Source: Prunus persica
Taxonomy: Eukaryota; Streptophyta; Magnoliopsida; Rosales; Rosaceae
DNA: 64,000 nt
Direction of reading: 5' to 3'
Assembly (NCBI RefSeq): GCF_000346465.2
Contig: NC_034013.1
Span: 5,973,598-6,037,597 of the forward strand
Part shown: positions 34,791-45,599 of the stretch, in pieces
Layout: each line of letters opens with the position of its first letter
Numbering within the stretch: position 1 is the stretch's first letter
Program-made: the position numbers and the translations under genes
Notes under the pieces: model-generated
The model's database searches: none
What the model saw: only the letters and a program-made list of their open reading frames with translations
Told to the model about the DNA's origin: nothing

Positions 34791-35789
34791 ACGAAAATCG
34801 TCTGATATTAAATCAATTTCCAATTTCAGTGAATTTTTCTTTTTGATTGCAAAGATAGATAAATTGTGGTTTAAGAAATCAACAGTTACGATTATGATAT
34901 ATGCGCGGTTATGATTCGTGAATTCACAACTAGTATAAACAAGGAAGTGTAATTAGAAGTGCACTCAAGTATTATATCCGTGAAGATATTGCCATGTCGA
35001 TTAATCTAGTCTTTTTAATTTTTTACTTTACTAATTCTTAATTAAGATTCAATTTAGGACCTATTTAAAGAGAAGAAAAATACGATTTAAAATCTATCGT
35101 ATAACCTAATAATCTCCTAATCAAAATACTGAACTTTTAACATGTCACCTATCAATTTAGCCCTTAATTATTCTAAGCATAAATTCCATGGTCCATACTA
35201 GTTTGATTTTTATTTTTTATTTTGGTGTGAAAATTTGATATTTTCTTTAAAATAATGTGCTAGATAGCGTGAAAGAAGCAAATAAATAATGAGGTGTTCA
35301 ACTTGGATTTGACACATATCACAACCCATATCATCATTAAGGCCCCAAAAATTGAATCATTATGTGCCTGGTTAATACGTTAAGTAGTTTATGAAGTGAT
35401 TAAGATCGAAGAGGATCCATGACTTGTAATGGATCACTTGTTCATTTCTTTAAAATAAAAATAAAAATAAACTCACAACACCAACTCCATTCGTAATTCC
35501 AACAATTACTCGTCTATAAAAAAAAAAAAAAAAAGTTAGTTCAGCTAGTCTTCTTATATCGTTATAAATAATGATTAACGGCCCCAAAACATTGAATTAT
35601 TGTGTGCCTAAGTCAGAAATTCTTCGAAGGCACGTAGACAAGTCCCCATCTAGTATACTATGAGGAAAAGCAGCTCACAACAAGTTTATGTCTATAAAAT
35701 CCCAGATGCTCATTGAATGTCTTGTGCCCATCAAAGATTAAATATATTTCCATAGAATACGTACCATTTGTGCTTATTTACTATTTACC
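34791..35789. other. Module B spacer
   Basis: Homologous to 10348-11358 and 37103-37789. Carries a poly-A run (35520-35533) and the protease TATA box CTATAAAA at 35692-35699. No gene. Confidence 0.8.
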
Positions 35790-36180
35790 ATGGCTCTCAC
35801 AAATCGAGGCCAATACCTCTATGCTTAGCTTTTCTTTTCATTTTGGCCAGGTTTTTATAAGGACGCAGAGGAGAAAGAGAGGCGATTCGTGATATTTAAG
35901 GCCAACTTGGAGTTCATTGAGGCTTTTAACAAAACACATGGGTCAGAACTACTTCACTCTAGACTAAGCTTAAATGAATTTGCAGACCTAACCAATGAGG
36001 AGTTTCGGGAAATTCGTAATGGTTACATGAAATGATCCTCCAAATTGATCATGTCCAATTCCACGAAAGATACAAGTTTTAGATATTGAAATGTCACTGA
36101 TGTGCCACCTTCAGTGGATTGGAGAGAAAAGGGTGCAGTGACGCCTATCAAGGACCAAGGCAAATGTGGTAAGTATTAAA
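35790..36180 (+). pseudogene. Papain-like cysteine protease, copy B, first exon fragment
   Basis: The start ATGGCTCTCAC matches copy A. About 105 bases, from the end of the signal region to the middle of the prodomain start, are deleted between two GGCCA words (TTGGCCA near 35845, GGGCCA in copy A at 11502). Then the prodomain follows (EEKERRFVIFKANLEF, NEFADLTNEEF) and the exon reaches the normal splice donor GTAAGT at about 36170. The second exon, with the catalytic Cys, His and Asn, is absent: homology stops at about 36186. Premature stops are present. Non-functional. Confidence 0.88.
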
Positions 36181-36186
36181 CAAGAT

Positions 36187-36300
36187 CATAGGGTGCACCC
36201 AGTTAATTCTAGATTCGTTTAACCACACTCTATTGTTGATCAACTGTTGCAGTCAAGTTATTCTCCTGAACTCAAGTCCCATCAAGAATGGGTCAAGGAG
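36187..36300. other. Junction between module B and module C
   Basis: About 115 bases with no match elsewhere in the window (CATAGGGTGCACCC...GTCAAGGAG). It lies between the broken end of protease B and the start of module C homology at GTGAGTAATTG. Confidence 0.7.
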
Positions 36301-36385
36301 GTGAGTAATTGTCTCAATTCCACATGTAAACAAACAAAGGCCTCACAAAATTCTCCAAAGAATACGCATTCTTTGCTTCTTTTCC

Positions 36386-36394
36386 CTTTATAAG
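36386..36394 (+). promoter_or_regulatory. TATA box of Ole e 1-like copy C
   Basis: CTTTATAAG, about 80 bases upstream of the ATG at 36470, conserved with copy A. Confidence 0.6.
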
Positions 36395-36469
36395 AAGAAG
36401 AAAGCCCTGTCTAATTCATCATCAGCAATACATAGAATAGAACCAACACAAGCAAACTCAAAATCAACA

Positions 36470-37102
36470 ATGTCGACAAAGTCTAGCACTACTGTCCTTG
36501 CCTTTGCCTTTTGTTTCTTGTCCCTCCTCAGTTTCGCTTACTCCAACACCACCGACGACAAAATCTACCTCACCGGCCTGGTCTACTGTGACAACTGCCA
36601 ATTGAAGTCTATGACCGAGATCAGTAAGATGATTCCAGGTACATTACGTTAATAAGTAGGTAACAAACTACATAAATGTGGATTATAAGATTTGAATATG
36701 AGATTTATGCATGCATGCATGCACATTGCCCATTGATCAGGTGCAAGGGTGCGATTGGAGTGTAGGGAGGGGGAGAACATAAAATCCAGACGAGAGGGCG
36801 AAACCAACCCGCTTGGAATGTATGTGTTTGTGTTGGAAAAATCTAAGGAGCCTTTGGATGATTGTCAAGTGACAGTGCTACACAGCCCTGACCCTGAATG
36901 CAAGATTTCCCACGAGGTCGACCCTAACAACAAATCGAAAACTGCGCCGGTGGCCACTCGGAAGCTCAACCTTTTGGAAGGAGACAGTGTCGTTTTCATC
37001 GGACCAAGCCACCGCGTTTCCTACCCTCTTGGTTTGGTCGTTGAGAAAGCTCGTCCTGAGTGCGAGCAGTTCGACAAAGCACGCAAGCATTTTCAGAACT
37101 AA
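36470..37102 (+). CDS. Ole e 1-like secreted protein (pollen Ole e 1 / extensin domain), copy C, intact
   Basis: Exon 1 36470-36638, intron 36639-36740 (GT...AG), exon 2 36741-37102; the join gives 176 residues. Residues 1-25 are a signal peptide with a hydrophobic core (VLAFAFCFLSLLSF). The mature part has six cysteines (40, 43, 64, 98, 110, 164), including the YCDNC motif and LECRE, the pattern of the Ole e 1-like family. These are small secreted proteins of pollen, pistil or cell wall whose exact role varies. This is the only copy of three with an open frame from ATG to stop and a TATA box, so it is the best candidate for an expressed host gene in the window. Protease copy C follows 0.7 kb downstream. 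The family call comes from motifs; the exact subgroup is not known. Confidence 0.88.
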
Positions 37103-37789
37103 TTTAAGGAATTGAAGACGAAATGAAGGCGAAAACCATCTGGTATTAAATCAATTTCCAATTTCAGTGAATTTTTCTTTTTGATTGCAAAGCTAGATAA
37201 ATTGTGGTTTAAGAAATCAACAGTTACGATTATGACATATGCTCGGTTATGATTCGTGAATTCACAACTAGTATAAACAAGGAAGTGTAATTAGAAGTGC
37301 ACGCAAGTATTATATCCGTGAAGATATTGCCATGTCGATTAATCTAGTGTTTTTATTTTTTACTTTATTAATTCTTAATTAAGATTCAATTTAGGACCTG
37401 TTTAAAGAGAAGAAAAATATGATTTAAAATCTATCTTATGACTTGTAATGGATCACTTGTTCATTTCCTTAAAAAAATAATTAAATAAATAAACTCGCAA
37501 TACCGACTCCATTCGTAATTCCATCAATTACTCGTCTATCAAAAAAATGAGTTAGTTCAGCTAATCTTCTTATACTGTTAGTAAAGGATAATGTGAAATT
37601 AGCAAAAGAATAATGATTAACGGCCCAAAACATTGAATTATTGTGTGCCTAAGTCAGAAAATCTTCCCCATCTAGTATACTATGAGGAAAAGGACGGCTC
37701 ACAACAAGTTTATGTCTATAAAATCCCAGATGCTCATTGAATGTCTTGTGCCCATCAAAGATTAAATATATTTCCATAGAATACGTACC
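37103..37789. other. Module C spacer
   Basis: Homologous to the other two spacers but about 300 bases shorter. TATA box CTATAAAA at 37716-37723. A deletion of about 35 bases just before 37790 removes the protease start codon. Confidence 0.75.
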
Positions 37790-37886
37790 AAATCAAGGCC
37801 AATACCTCTGCTTAGCTTTTCTTTTCATTTTCACCATTTGCTCCTCTCAAGCATCATCTCGCCAAATTCATGATGAGAAAACCATG

Positions 37887-37900
37887 CACTACTACAAAAA
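37887..37900 (+). repeat. CACTA-2 5' terminal inverted repeat
   Basis: CACTACTACAAAAA, inverted relative to 52539-52552 and identical (complemented) to the CACTA-1 end at 9407-9420. Confidence 0.96.
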
Positions 37901-39570
37901 GTAAAAAAGACGACCAGAAAACAACGACGGTCTAAGTGAAAACCGTCGTGATTTTTAAAAAGACGACGGTTCTAAAAACACCGTCGTGTAATACAACCTT
38001 AGACAACTAAAAAATGGAGATTCAAATGCCTGTTCAAAAACAACGACGTACATAATTAAACAACCGACGTCTATTTGAAACAGATTTTCGCAGTGTAAAA
38101 TCAATGCCAACAAAGAACGGCAGAAGTTATGAATCGACCGACGTAGAAAGTAAAGACGACGATTTCAATAAAAACCGCCGTTTTTACTCATAAAATAACA
38201 CAACGAGGTTTTCGTATAAGACGCCGTATAATTACAAACAAATCCACGGCTTTAAAATACAAAATATCGCCGTATTAAATTAATGTACAACGACGGAAAA
38301 TATAAATATATGGACGTCATTCTCGTATAGTTCTACGACGTTATCTTTAAATCGTACAATAAAATTTAACGTCGTATTTATTCATTTTATACGTCGTACC
38401 TTTAATTTTAACCGTCGTCTTAATAAGAATTTTTGTTAACAATTTTTTTCTTTGATTTTCTTATCTACGTCGGTAGATCTACTTAATGACAAGAATTGAA
38501 ATAACCACGACGGTTTATATATAGAAAACCGCCGACATAATCAGATTTGTCTGAGATCCCAAGGGTTACGAAATCTTACCAGATGGAACTCTGTTCCACA
38601 TCATAATCTTAACAGATGACACAGATTTGCAATCAGAGAGACAATTTTTTGGAAGTTGATGATGTGTGTGCGTTTGTGTATCTACAAATATTATACCTAA
38701 CGTCGTTGCAAATTTGCAATCAGAGAGACAATTTTCAACGACGGTTATATTATACCTAACGACGTTTAAAAAACAAATCAACGTCACTAAACAAATATAT
38801 TACGTCGTCTTAGTCTTACTTAAGACGACGAAAAACGACGACAGTAATAAAAAAACAATCGTTGTTTTTATATTCTTATTTTATTTAAATCTGTCCTCCA
38901 AAAAAGAAACTTTACATATTCCAGAACATTAATTTCCTTCATTTTAAATTTCCTCCGGAAAAAAAAAACTCTATTTATAACGCACTGTAATTGAAAAATA
39001 AACTGAAAGGTCACGGGAAAAAAAATTCTATTCATAATTTAAAAATTCAAATCCACGTCGGTTATATTAAACATAACGACGTTAAATGAAAAGATTCCAC
39101 GTCGCAAAACAAATATTGCGTCGTGTTAGTTTAGGGTTTCTTTAACAGTTTCAGTTTCTTTAACAGTTTGGTCCTTTATCTTTCTGCAGGACTTGTATAG
39201 TTCAAAGCATTGACTTGTATAGTTCAAAGTATAGTTCAAAGCACTGATTCGATTGCTCATGCTTTAGAGGCCATCTGAAGCCATTTCTATTCTTTATCGC
39301 ATTCTTGAAACCCATCTTCTTAATTGAAAACTAAAACTGAAAGAATTCGGGAAAAAAAACTCTATTTATAATTTAAAAATAAAATCCACGTCGGTTGTAG
39401 TACACTTAACGACGTTTAACAAAATAATCTACGTCGGTAATTATAAATCTACCGCCATCTTACCTTAATATAGACGACGAGAAAAGACGACGGTAGAACA
39501 GAAAACCGCCGTTGTTTCAGTTTCTTTAACAGTTTGGTCCTTTATCTTTCTGCAGGACTTTTATAGTTCA
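37901..39570. repeat. CACTA-2 5' subterminal repeat region
   Basis: ACGACGG and CCGTCGT words alternate in orientation, for example at 37924, 37942, 37963 and 37980, so neighbouring copies can pair into hairpins. The density continues to about 38530 and around 38690-38850, 39050-39130 and 39380-39510. 38530-38690 holds a non-repeat piece with an open stretch (DPKGYEILPDGTLFH) absent from CACTA-1; it may be another captured fragment that I do not recognise. 38860-39131 is repeated at 40404-40672. 39230-39330 is a second, shorter copy of the start of the RPN6 fragment. Confidence 0.85.
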
Positions 39571-39581
39571 AAGCATTGACA

Positions 39582-39960
39582 ATGTCTTCATCATATCTCC
39601 CAGCAACTACTGATTCGATTGCTCATGCTTTAGAGGCCATCTGAAGCCATTTCTATTCTTTATCGCATTCTTGAAACCCATCTTCTTCTTCTGAAGCTCT
39701 ACGGATAAAGGAAGAGGCTATCACAAATCTGACGGATCTTCTTAGCCAAGAAAATCAAGCAGATTTCCCTGAGAAGCGAACTTTCCTTCGACAGCGAGTG
39801 GAGGCCAGGCTTGCATCTCTTTTGATGGAAAGCAAGGAGTATTCAGAAGCACTAAGTGTCCTATCAGGCTTGATCAAGGAAGTGAGAAGGCTAGTTGACA
39901 AGCTTCTTCTTGTGGACATATATTTGATGCGAGTAAGCTCAATTTCTCTTTGAGAAAGAC
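39582..39960 (+). pseudogene. RPN6: Captured fragment of 26S proteasome subunit gene RPN6 (PSMD11) in CACTA-2
   Basis: The ATG at 39582 opens MSSSYLPATTDSIAHALEA, the N-terminus of plant RPN6. The frame breaks, then EALRIKEEAITNLTDLL and, after a jump of about 60 family residues, EKRTFLRQRVEARLASL, SKEYSEAL and LIKEVRRL.DKLLLVDI follow in the same order as in the cellular protein. RPN6 is a scaffold subunit of the 26S proteasome lid. The fragment has an in-frame stop after LEAI, a deletion and a frameshift near 39937, and no upstream promoter of its own that I can prove. CACTA-1 carries the same fragment, with a slightly longer junction (QAED), so the capture came before the two copies separated. 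Confidence 0.9.
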
Positions 39961-41793
39961 ATCCAAATTATTGTCTTTGAGACGTGAGAGACTGAGAGAG
40001 GAAGAACTTGGAACCCTAAATGTAAACCGAAAATGAATGAAAGCGACAAATTTATAGAATAAATTTTTAAAACCAACGGCGGTCCTTACAAAAAAACCGC
40101 CGTTTAAATTGTAAAATCAACGTCGATATGACCGACGTATATTACAGAAATCCACGTCGGTACATTAATAAAAACGACGTGTTAAATAATCTACCATGAC
40201 GCGAGTTATTACTTATGTACTTTAATTTTTGAGTTTACTACGACGGTACCTACAACACTACTGTCGTATTTATTTACCACGTCCGAAGTTAAATGTACCG
40301 TCGTATTTTGTAATTTATACGTCGTAGTTATATGTAACCGCCGTATTATTTTTTTGAAATGGTTTTATATGTAAGCAACTTTTCGTCTACTTGACTTACA
40401 CATTCGTTGTTTTTATATTCTTATTTTATTTAAATCTGTCATCCAAAAAAGAAACTTTACATATTGCAGAATATTAATTTCCTTCGTTTTAAATTTCCTC
40501 CGGAAAAAAAACTCTATTTATAACGCACTGTAATTGAAAAATAAACTGAAAGGTCACGGGAAAAAAAATTCTATTCATAATTTAAAAATTAAAATCCACG
40601 TCGGTTATATTAAACCTAACGACGTTAAATGAAATGATTCCACGTCGAACGAAAAATATTGCGTCGTGTTAGTTAAAAACGACGTAGTTAAATGTAACCG
40701 CCGTATTATTTTTTTGAAATGGTTTTATATGTAAGCAACTTTTCGTCTACCTGACATACACATGCGCTGTTTCCAAACCCGATTAAAAATTTCAATCTCC
40801 CAGAGAAAACTTTTAGACTTTTTTCCTTGTCAGAGCACTGTCAGAGTATCTCATCGTCTTCCTCTCGTCTTCTTCGTCGTCTCTGAACTTAAACATAATC
40901 TTCCTCTTGCTTTCATTGCACGCAAAAGGTAAGCTTTCATTTTCACTATTTTGGTTGCTGTTTTGCATGCTCATACGTTTTTTGTTTGAAAAATCGTTTT
41001 ACCTTTTTTCTGGCCAAAATCATTTTACTTCTTTCCAAGTTCGATAAAATATACAGACAAAGAGGGAAAGTTTCCAACTTTGAAGACAACTACCTCAACT
41101 AAATAAGACGACGGTAGCTTTTTATTTACGTGGTTAAATATGTAGACCACGACGGTTCGTCAGTCGTTCTAGCGTCGTCTGAAAATTGACAAAGTTGTTT
41201 TTAAAATTATAGTCTTTTTCTTATTTGCTTGTTTAATTGCAGGTTTGATTTCTCTGAACAATGCTTTTTGTTTTTCCCTAATTTGATAAAATATAAAGAA
41301 AAAGAAAATAGGGTTGGTATCTAATATAGACGACAGTATCTTATTGTTTTACGTCGTGTGAATGTTAATACCACGACGTCATATTAAAATACCGTCGTCT
41401 ATATAAGATTCCAAAACTTTCTTTCTTGGCCTTGTATTTTATCAAATTAGAAAACAAAAACCATGGTTCAGAAAAATCAAATCTGCAATCAAACATTCAC
41501 AGAGAAAGAAAGAAGGGTTTTGGATCCTTATATAGACGACGGTATATTACTACTGACGTCGTGTGAACATCAATACCACGACGTTATATAAATATTTTTA
41601 GTTAATTATCACATCGTTTATAGTTAATTATTTCGTCGTTGTTTAATTACCTTGGTTTTAAACATTTATTACGTCTGAGATTATTTCATTGCGTCGTTTA
41701 AAATCATATCATACGTCGTATTTTATTAATAACCGTCGTTTGTGTTCTTAATCTTTTCCTGAAATATTTTCACTTGCAGTTTTGTCTGTAAAA
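39961..41793. repeat. CACTA-2 motif-rich region upstream of the ULP1-like gene
   Basis: Non-coding. ACGACG/CGTCGT words at 40070-40340, 40560-40690, 41100-41180, 41325-41400, 41535-41740. A segment of about 280 bases (40404-40683) is a second copy of 38860-39131 and is bracketed by direct repeats of about 75 bases (40325-40403 and 40685-40763). CACTA-1 has only one of these. Two similar sub-blocks (41240-41420 and 41420-41590) mirror those in CACTA-1. Confidence 0.75.
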
Positions 41794-42572
41794 ATGGTTT
41801 CTCACCAAGACCAAAGTAAGGATTCTGGCTCCAAGAAAAATGGAGGTAAGGAGCTTGGAATGGTACCTCCTCAAGTGAAGCCTTCGAAGAAGATGAAGTT
41901 TGCTTCATCATCTGTCTCACGACAACAATCTCTGATGATTCAAAGTCTGGTCGAGGTATGAGCACAATGCCTCGTGTTGTGAAGAGAAAACTTCAGAAAC
42001 TGAGGCCAATTGTTGAGTACAATAAAAGGGGGAAAGGAATTGGCCAAGCACATAGTGAGATGCAGTCCTACATTGGTGTGTTGGCACGCTCCAGAGTTCC
42101 ACTTGTGGACATGAAATGGGCTCAAATCTCCAAGGATATAAAGGAGCAGATTTGGGAAGCAGTTGACATTGCTTTTGTGGTAGGTCAAGGGGGCAAGAGC
42201 TCTGTGTTAGCTTCTGCTGCCAAGAAATGAAAGGATTTCAAGTCTACACTAACGAGGCATTATATCCTTCCATACACCAATGACAGGGAGAGATTAAGCC
42301 AACCCCCTGAAACATATAAATTCATAGAGAAAGCACAATGGGATGCCTTTGTAGCTTCAAGGTTATCCAAAGATTTTGAGTCTGTGCATTCTCAACATGC
42401 ACAGATTAGGGAGAAACTCAAGTACAATCATCGATTGTCTCGAAAAGGATATGCTGGTTTGGAGGATCAATTGGAGGAAACCATGCCTGGGGTAGAAATT
42501 GATCGATCTACCTTATGGAAGAGAGCTAGACAGGACAAACATGGTAACATGGCAGAGAAAGCAAAATTAATT

Positions 42573-45503
42573 GTAAGCCTACTCACTCTGTTTTAAATTT
42601 TTATTAAACTGCGAATAATTCTTATTACGTCTTATGTTATATTTTGCGTCGTGTGAATGATATTACCACGTCGAAATTTTTTAAAAAACGTCGTTAAAGG
42701 TCTAAATAGGAATCACTACTCTGTTTTCTGTAATTATAGCATAAGATGTCGGTGGTTCATTTTCGCGTCGTTTGTATTGAATTACTACGTCGAAATGTTT
42801 TAAACAAGGTCATTAAAGGTGTGAATATTGAATCATCCCTCTGTTATCTGTAAATAAAGCATAAGACGTCGGTGGTTTATTCATTCCGTCGTGATAAATT
42901 ATAATAACGTCGATTTATATGTTATTGCGTCGTGTGAAATTATATAATACGTCGTTTGTATATAAATAACCGTCGTGTGTTTTTGTTCTTACTTTTTTTA
43001 TATATCTTTGTTTTAGGATGAATTGCAAAAACAAGTCTCGGAAGGCAAAGTCACTGTTTCTGGCAGCAATGATGTGCTGACCATGGCTTTGGGCCCCGAG
43101 CATCCAGGCAGAGTGAGAGGAGTAGGTGCTGGGATCTCACCAAGGCAATATTTCAATTTACCCAAACCACAGAGAGTGAGCTTTGACGACCGTTTGAAGG
43201 ACAGTTTAAGAGTTCTCCCTCAAGAAGAGACTAAAAAGATGGAAGCTAAGGCAAGGGAAGAGGCTTTAAGGATGGAGGCTAGAACGAAACAATTGGTAGA
43301 GGCTGAGAGGGAGCATTTCCTGAGTCAGCTTTCCCAATTAATTCCCAATTTTGATCCAAGCATGCTTAAACCCAGAATTAGCCAAAGTCCCAAAAATCCA
43401 ATGTCTGACAAAGCAAGCTGCTCTTGAGGTGATGTGAGATCCCAGTATTTTGAGGATGATACTGCCAAAAATGGGAAACATCAGGAAGAAAAGGTAACAT
43501 ATCTGAACTTTGAATTCTCTGTTTTTTTAAAAACCATTAGACGTCGTTATTATTAATAAAACCGTCGTTTGAAATACATACCACGACGATTTTAAAAATA
43601 AACCGTCGTTTGTATTTCAATACCACGTCGTATTTAGTTTACTTGTTTTACACGCCATTAAACGTCGTTATTTTTAAAACTTTGTGGTTTTTAGACGACG
43701 GAGTTAGTCATTCCCGACGTAATAGATGAAGAGAAGAAAGAAGAAAAACAAGATGAAAAGGAGAAAGAAGATGACGACCAGGTATGTTCACATAACTTTG
43801 CCTTTTTTATTTGTTTTTCAAAATTCCAGACGTCGATATTTTTCTTTAAACCGTCGTTTGTTTACAACTTAGACGGCGGAATTTTTTTCTAAGACGTAAT
43901 AAATTATTCACCACGACGGTTTCTTCACCGTCGTTTAAATTCTTTTCAGACGACGTTTTATTCCTTAAACCGTCGTTTTTATTGAATTACCACGTCATTT
44001 TTTTTATTTCTTTAAACAGGTTATTAAAGTTATTGATTATTCAAATATGGAGGCGCCATCTTCTTTAAAATCCCTTTGTCGTTATGTGGAAACGACACTC
44101 GTGCCTCAGGATAAGACCCTGCACTTTACAATTGATAAGGAGGTGTTTGGTCTAGAGCGCGATACCTTCCTCCTGCCTGAAGATATTACACAATTTGCAG
44201 GCATGGAAGAAATAGGAGCCACTATCATTGCTGTATATATGAGGTTTGTCATTCTAAAATAATACGTCGTTGGTTTATTTATTGCGTCGTCTTAACCAAC
44301 TAACCACGTCGTTAGAATGTACCGTCGTGATAAATATATTATAACGTCGTTGTCTATTTCAGTACGTCGTGTGAAATTTTATAATAGGTCGTTTTGTTAT
44401 ACATAACCGTCGTGTGTTTTTTTATAAATATGAGGTTTGTCATTCTAAAATAATACGTCGTTGGTTTATTTATTGCGTCGTCTTAACTAACTAACCACGT
44501 CGTTAGTATGTACCATCGTGATAAATATATTATAACGTCGTTGTCTATTTCAGTACGTCGTGTGAAATTTTATAATACGTCGTTTTGTTATACATAACCA
44601 TCGTGTGTTTTTTTGTGCTGACTTGTTTATATTATTTTATATATTTAGGTACTTACACGATGTTTTGAAACGAGCAAATATGTGCAGCATGGTTGGCTTT
44701 ATCGACCCTGCTACAGTTAGTGTCAGCTCTGGCACAATAGCTGACAGATCACGCCTACTAGCAGCTCGACTTCAGATGACTGACGGTGAACAGATTTTCT
44801 TGATGCCTTATAATCCAGGGTTAGTCTCCTTAACAGGATTTTGTTTTTATGATTTTCAATAAATGACAGCGTATAAACTAACCACGTCGGTGTTTTATTT
44901 TATTGAGTCGTTTGAAACTACTAACCACGTCGGTAGTTATTTATCGTCGTGATAAATGTATAATGTCGTCGATTGCTACTTTATTTCGTCGTGTGAAATA
45001 TTATAATACGTCGTTTTTGTAAATAACCGTCGTTTTTATATTAATTTTGTGCAGCCGTCATTGGATCTTGCTGATTGTAAGAGCAAAGAGAGAAACCGTC
45101 TATTTTCTGGATCCTCTGCCAGGAAATCGTGTGGTCGATGAAGAGGCCAAAAACATTGTGAACAGTGCTATAAAAATTTATAATTCTCACATAGCCAGAC
45201 CAGGCCGTAAGGCAGTCATTTGGAAAACTCTGTCAGGCACACCAAAGCAACCCAGCAGTGTCGAATAAGGGTATTATGTGATGCGCTTCATGAGGGACAT
45301 CATCATGGATCCTTCCTTGGGGTTTGAGAAGAAGGTAAGAAGAAATTACCTTCATACATTTTACGTCGTTTTTTGTATTATCAACGACGGTCATGTAAAA
45401 TTACCGTCGTTGAATAGATATAGTACGTCGGTTATGAAAAATATCGTCGTCTGTGATTGAATTTTTTTTTATTTATAAACCCTAATAGTCATTGTTTATG
45501 CAG
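42573..45503. repeat. ACGTCG-motif cassettes in introns of the CACTA-2 ULP1-like gene
   Basis: Introns 42573-43016, 43494-43694, 43782-44019, 44244-44648, 44820-45054 and 45335-45503 all carry CGTCG words at 20-35 base spacing, in the complement order of the CACTA-1 cassettes (TACGTCGTTTGT, TAACCGTCGTGTGT near the 3' splice site). The cassettes at 42860-42985, 44260-44415 and 44880-45045 are recognisably the same series. Exon 3 begins inside such a motif (ACGACGGAG). Confidence 0.8.
44235..44610. repeat. 188-bp tandem duplication across a splice donor, CACTA-2 only
   Basis: From ATATATGAGGTTTGTCATTC to the next ATAAATATGAGGTTTGTCATTC the segment of about 188 bases occurs twice (start points about 44235 and 44423). 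It includes the end of exon 4 and its GT donor, so two identical donors stand in series. CACTA-1 has a single copy at 3900-4075. Confidence 0.88.
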
Positions 45504-45599
45504 TATGCCAAGGGAAAACAGGAAGCGCCATACCCCCAAGAAGCAATTGATGAAGTCCGGAATGAATGGGCAAAGTTTGTTTGCCTTCACCTGGAATAG

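Larger units (their letters stand above)
41794..45599 (+). pseudogene. Transposase_24 / Ulp1-like (C48) protease gene of CACTA-2, several stops
   Basis: The exon layout matches CACTA-1: 41794-42572, 43017-43493, 43695-43781, 44020-44243, 44649-44819, 45055-45334, 45504-45599. Exon 1 has the Transposase_24-like region with a frameshift near 41915 (about 16 bases lost relative to CACTA-1) and a TGA at about 42227-42229 where CACTA-1 has Trp. Exon 2 (coiled coil EETKKMEAKAREEALRMEA) ends in a TGA at about 43425. Exon 3 is short and acidic (EEKKEEKQDEKEKEDDDQ). Exons 5-7 are the Ulp1-like domain with the His of SRHWILL and the Asp of FLDPLPG; the catalytic Cys codon of VECGYY is TAA here (45266-45268). 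If functional, such a product could remove SUMO-like modifiers from silencing proteins; that role is inference. Confidence 0.88.

Noticed and set aside
37901..38530. Regularly spaced short repeats that might suggest a CRISPR-like array
   Set aside because: The words are only 6-9 bases, alternate in orientation, have unequal spacing and lie in a plant CACTA subterminal region.
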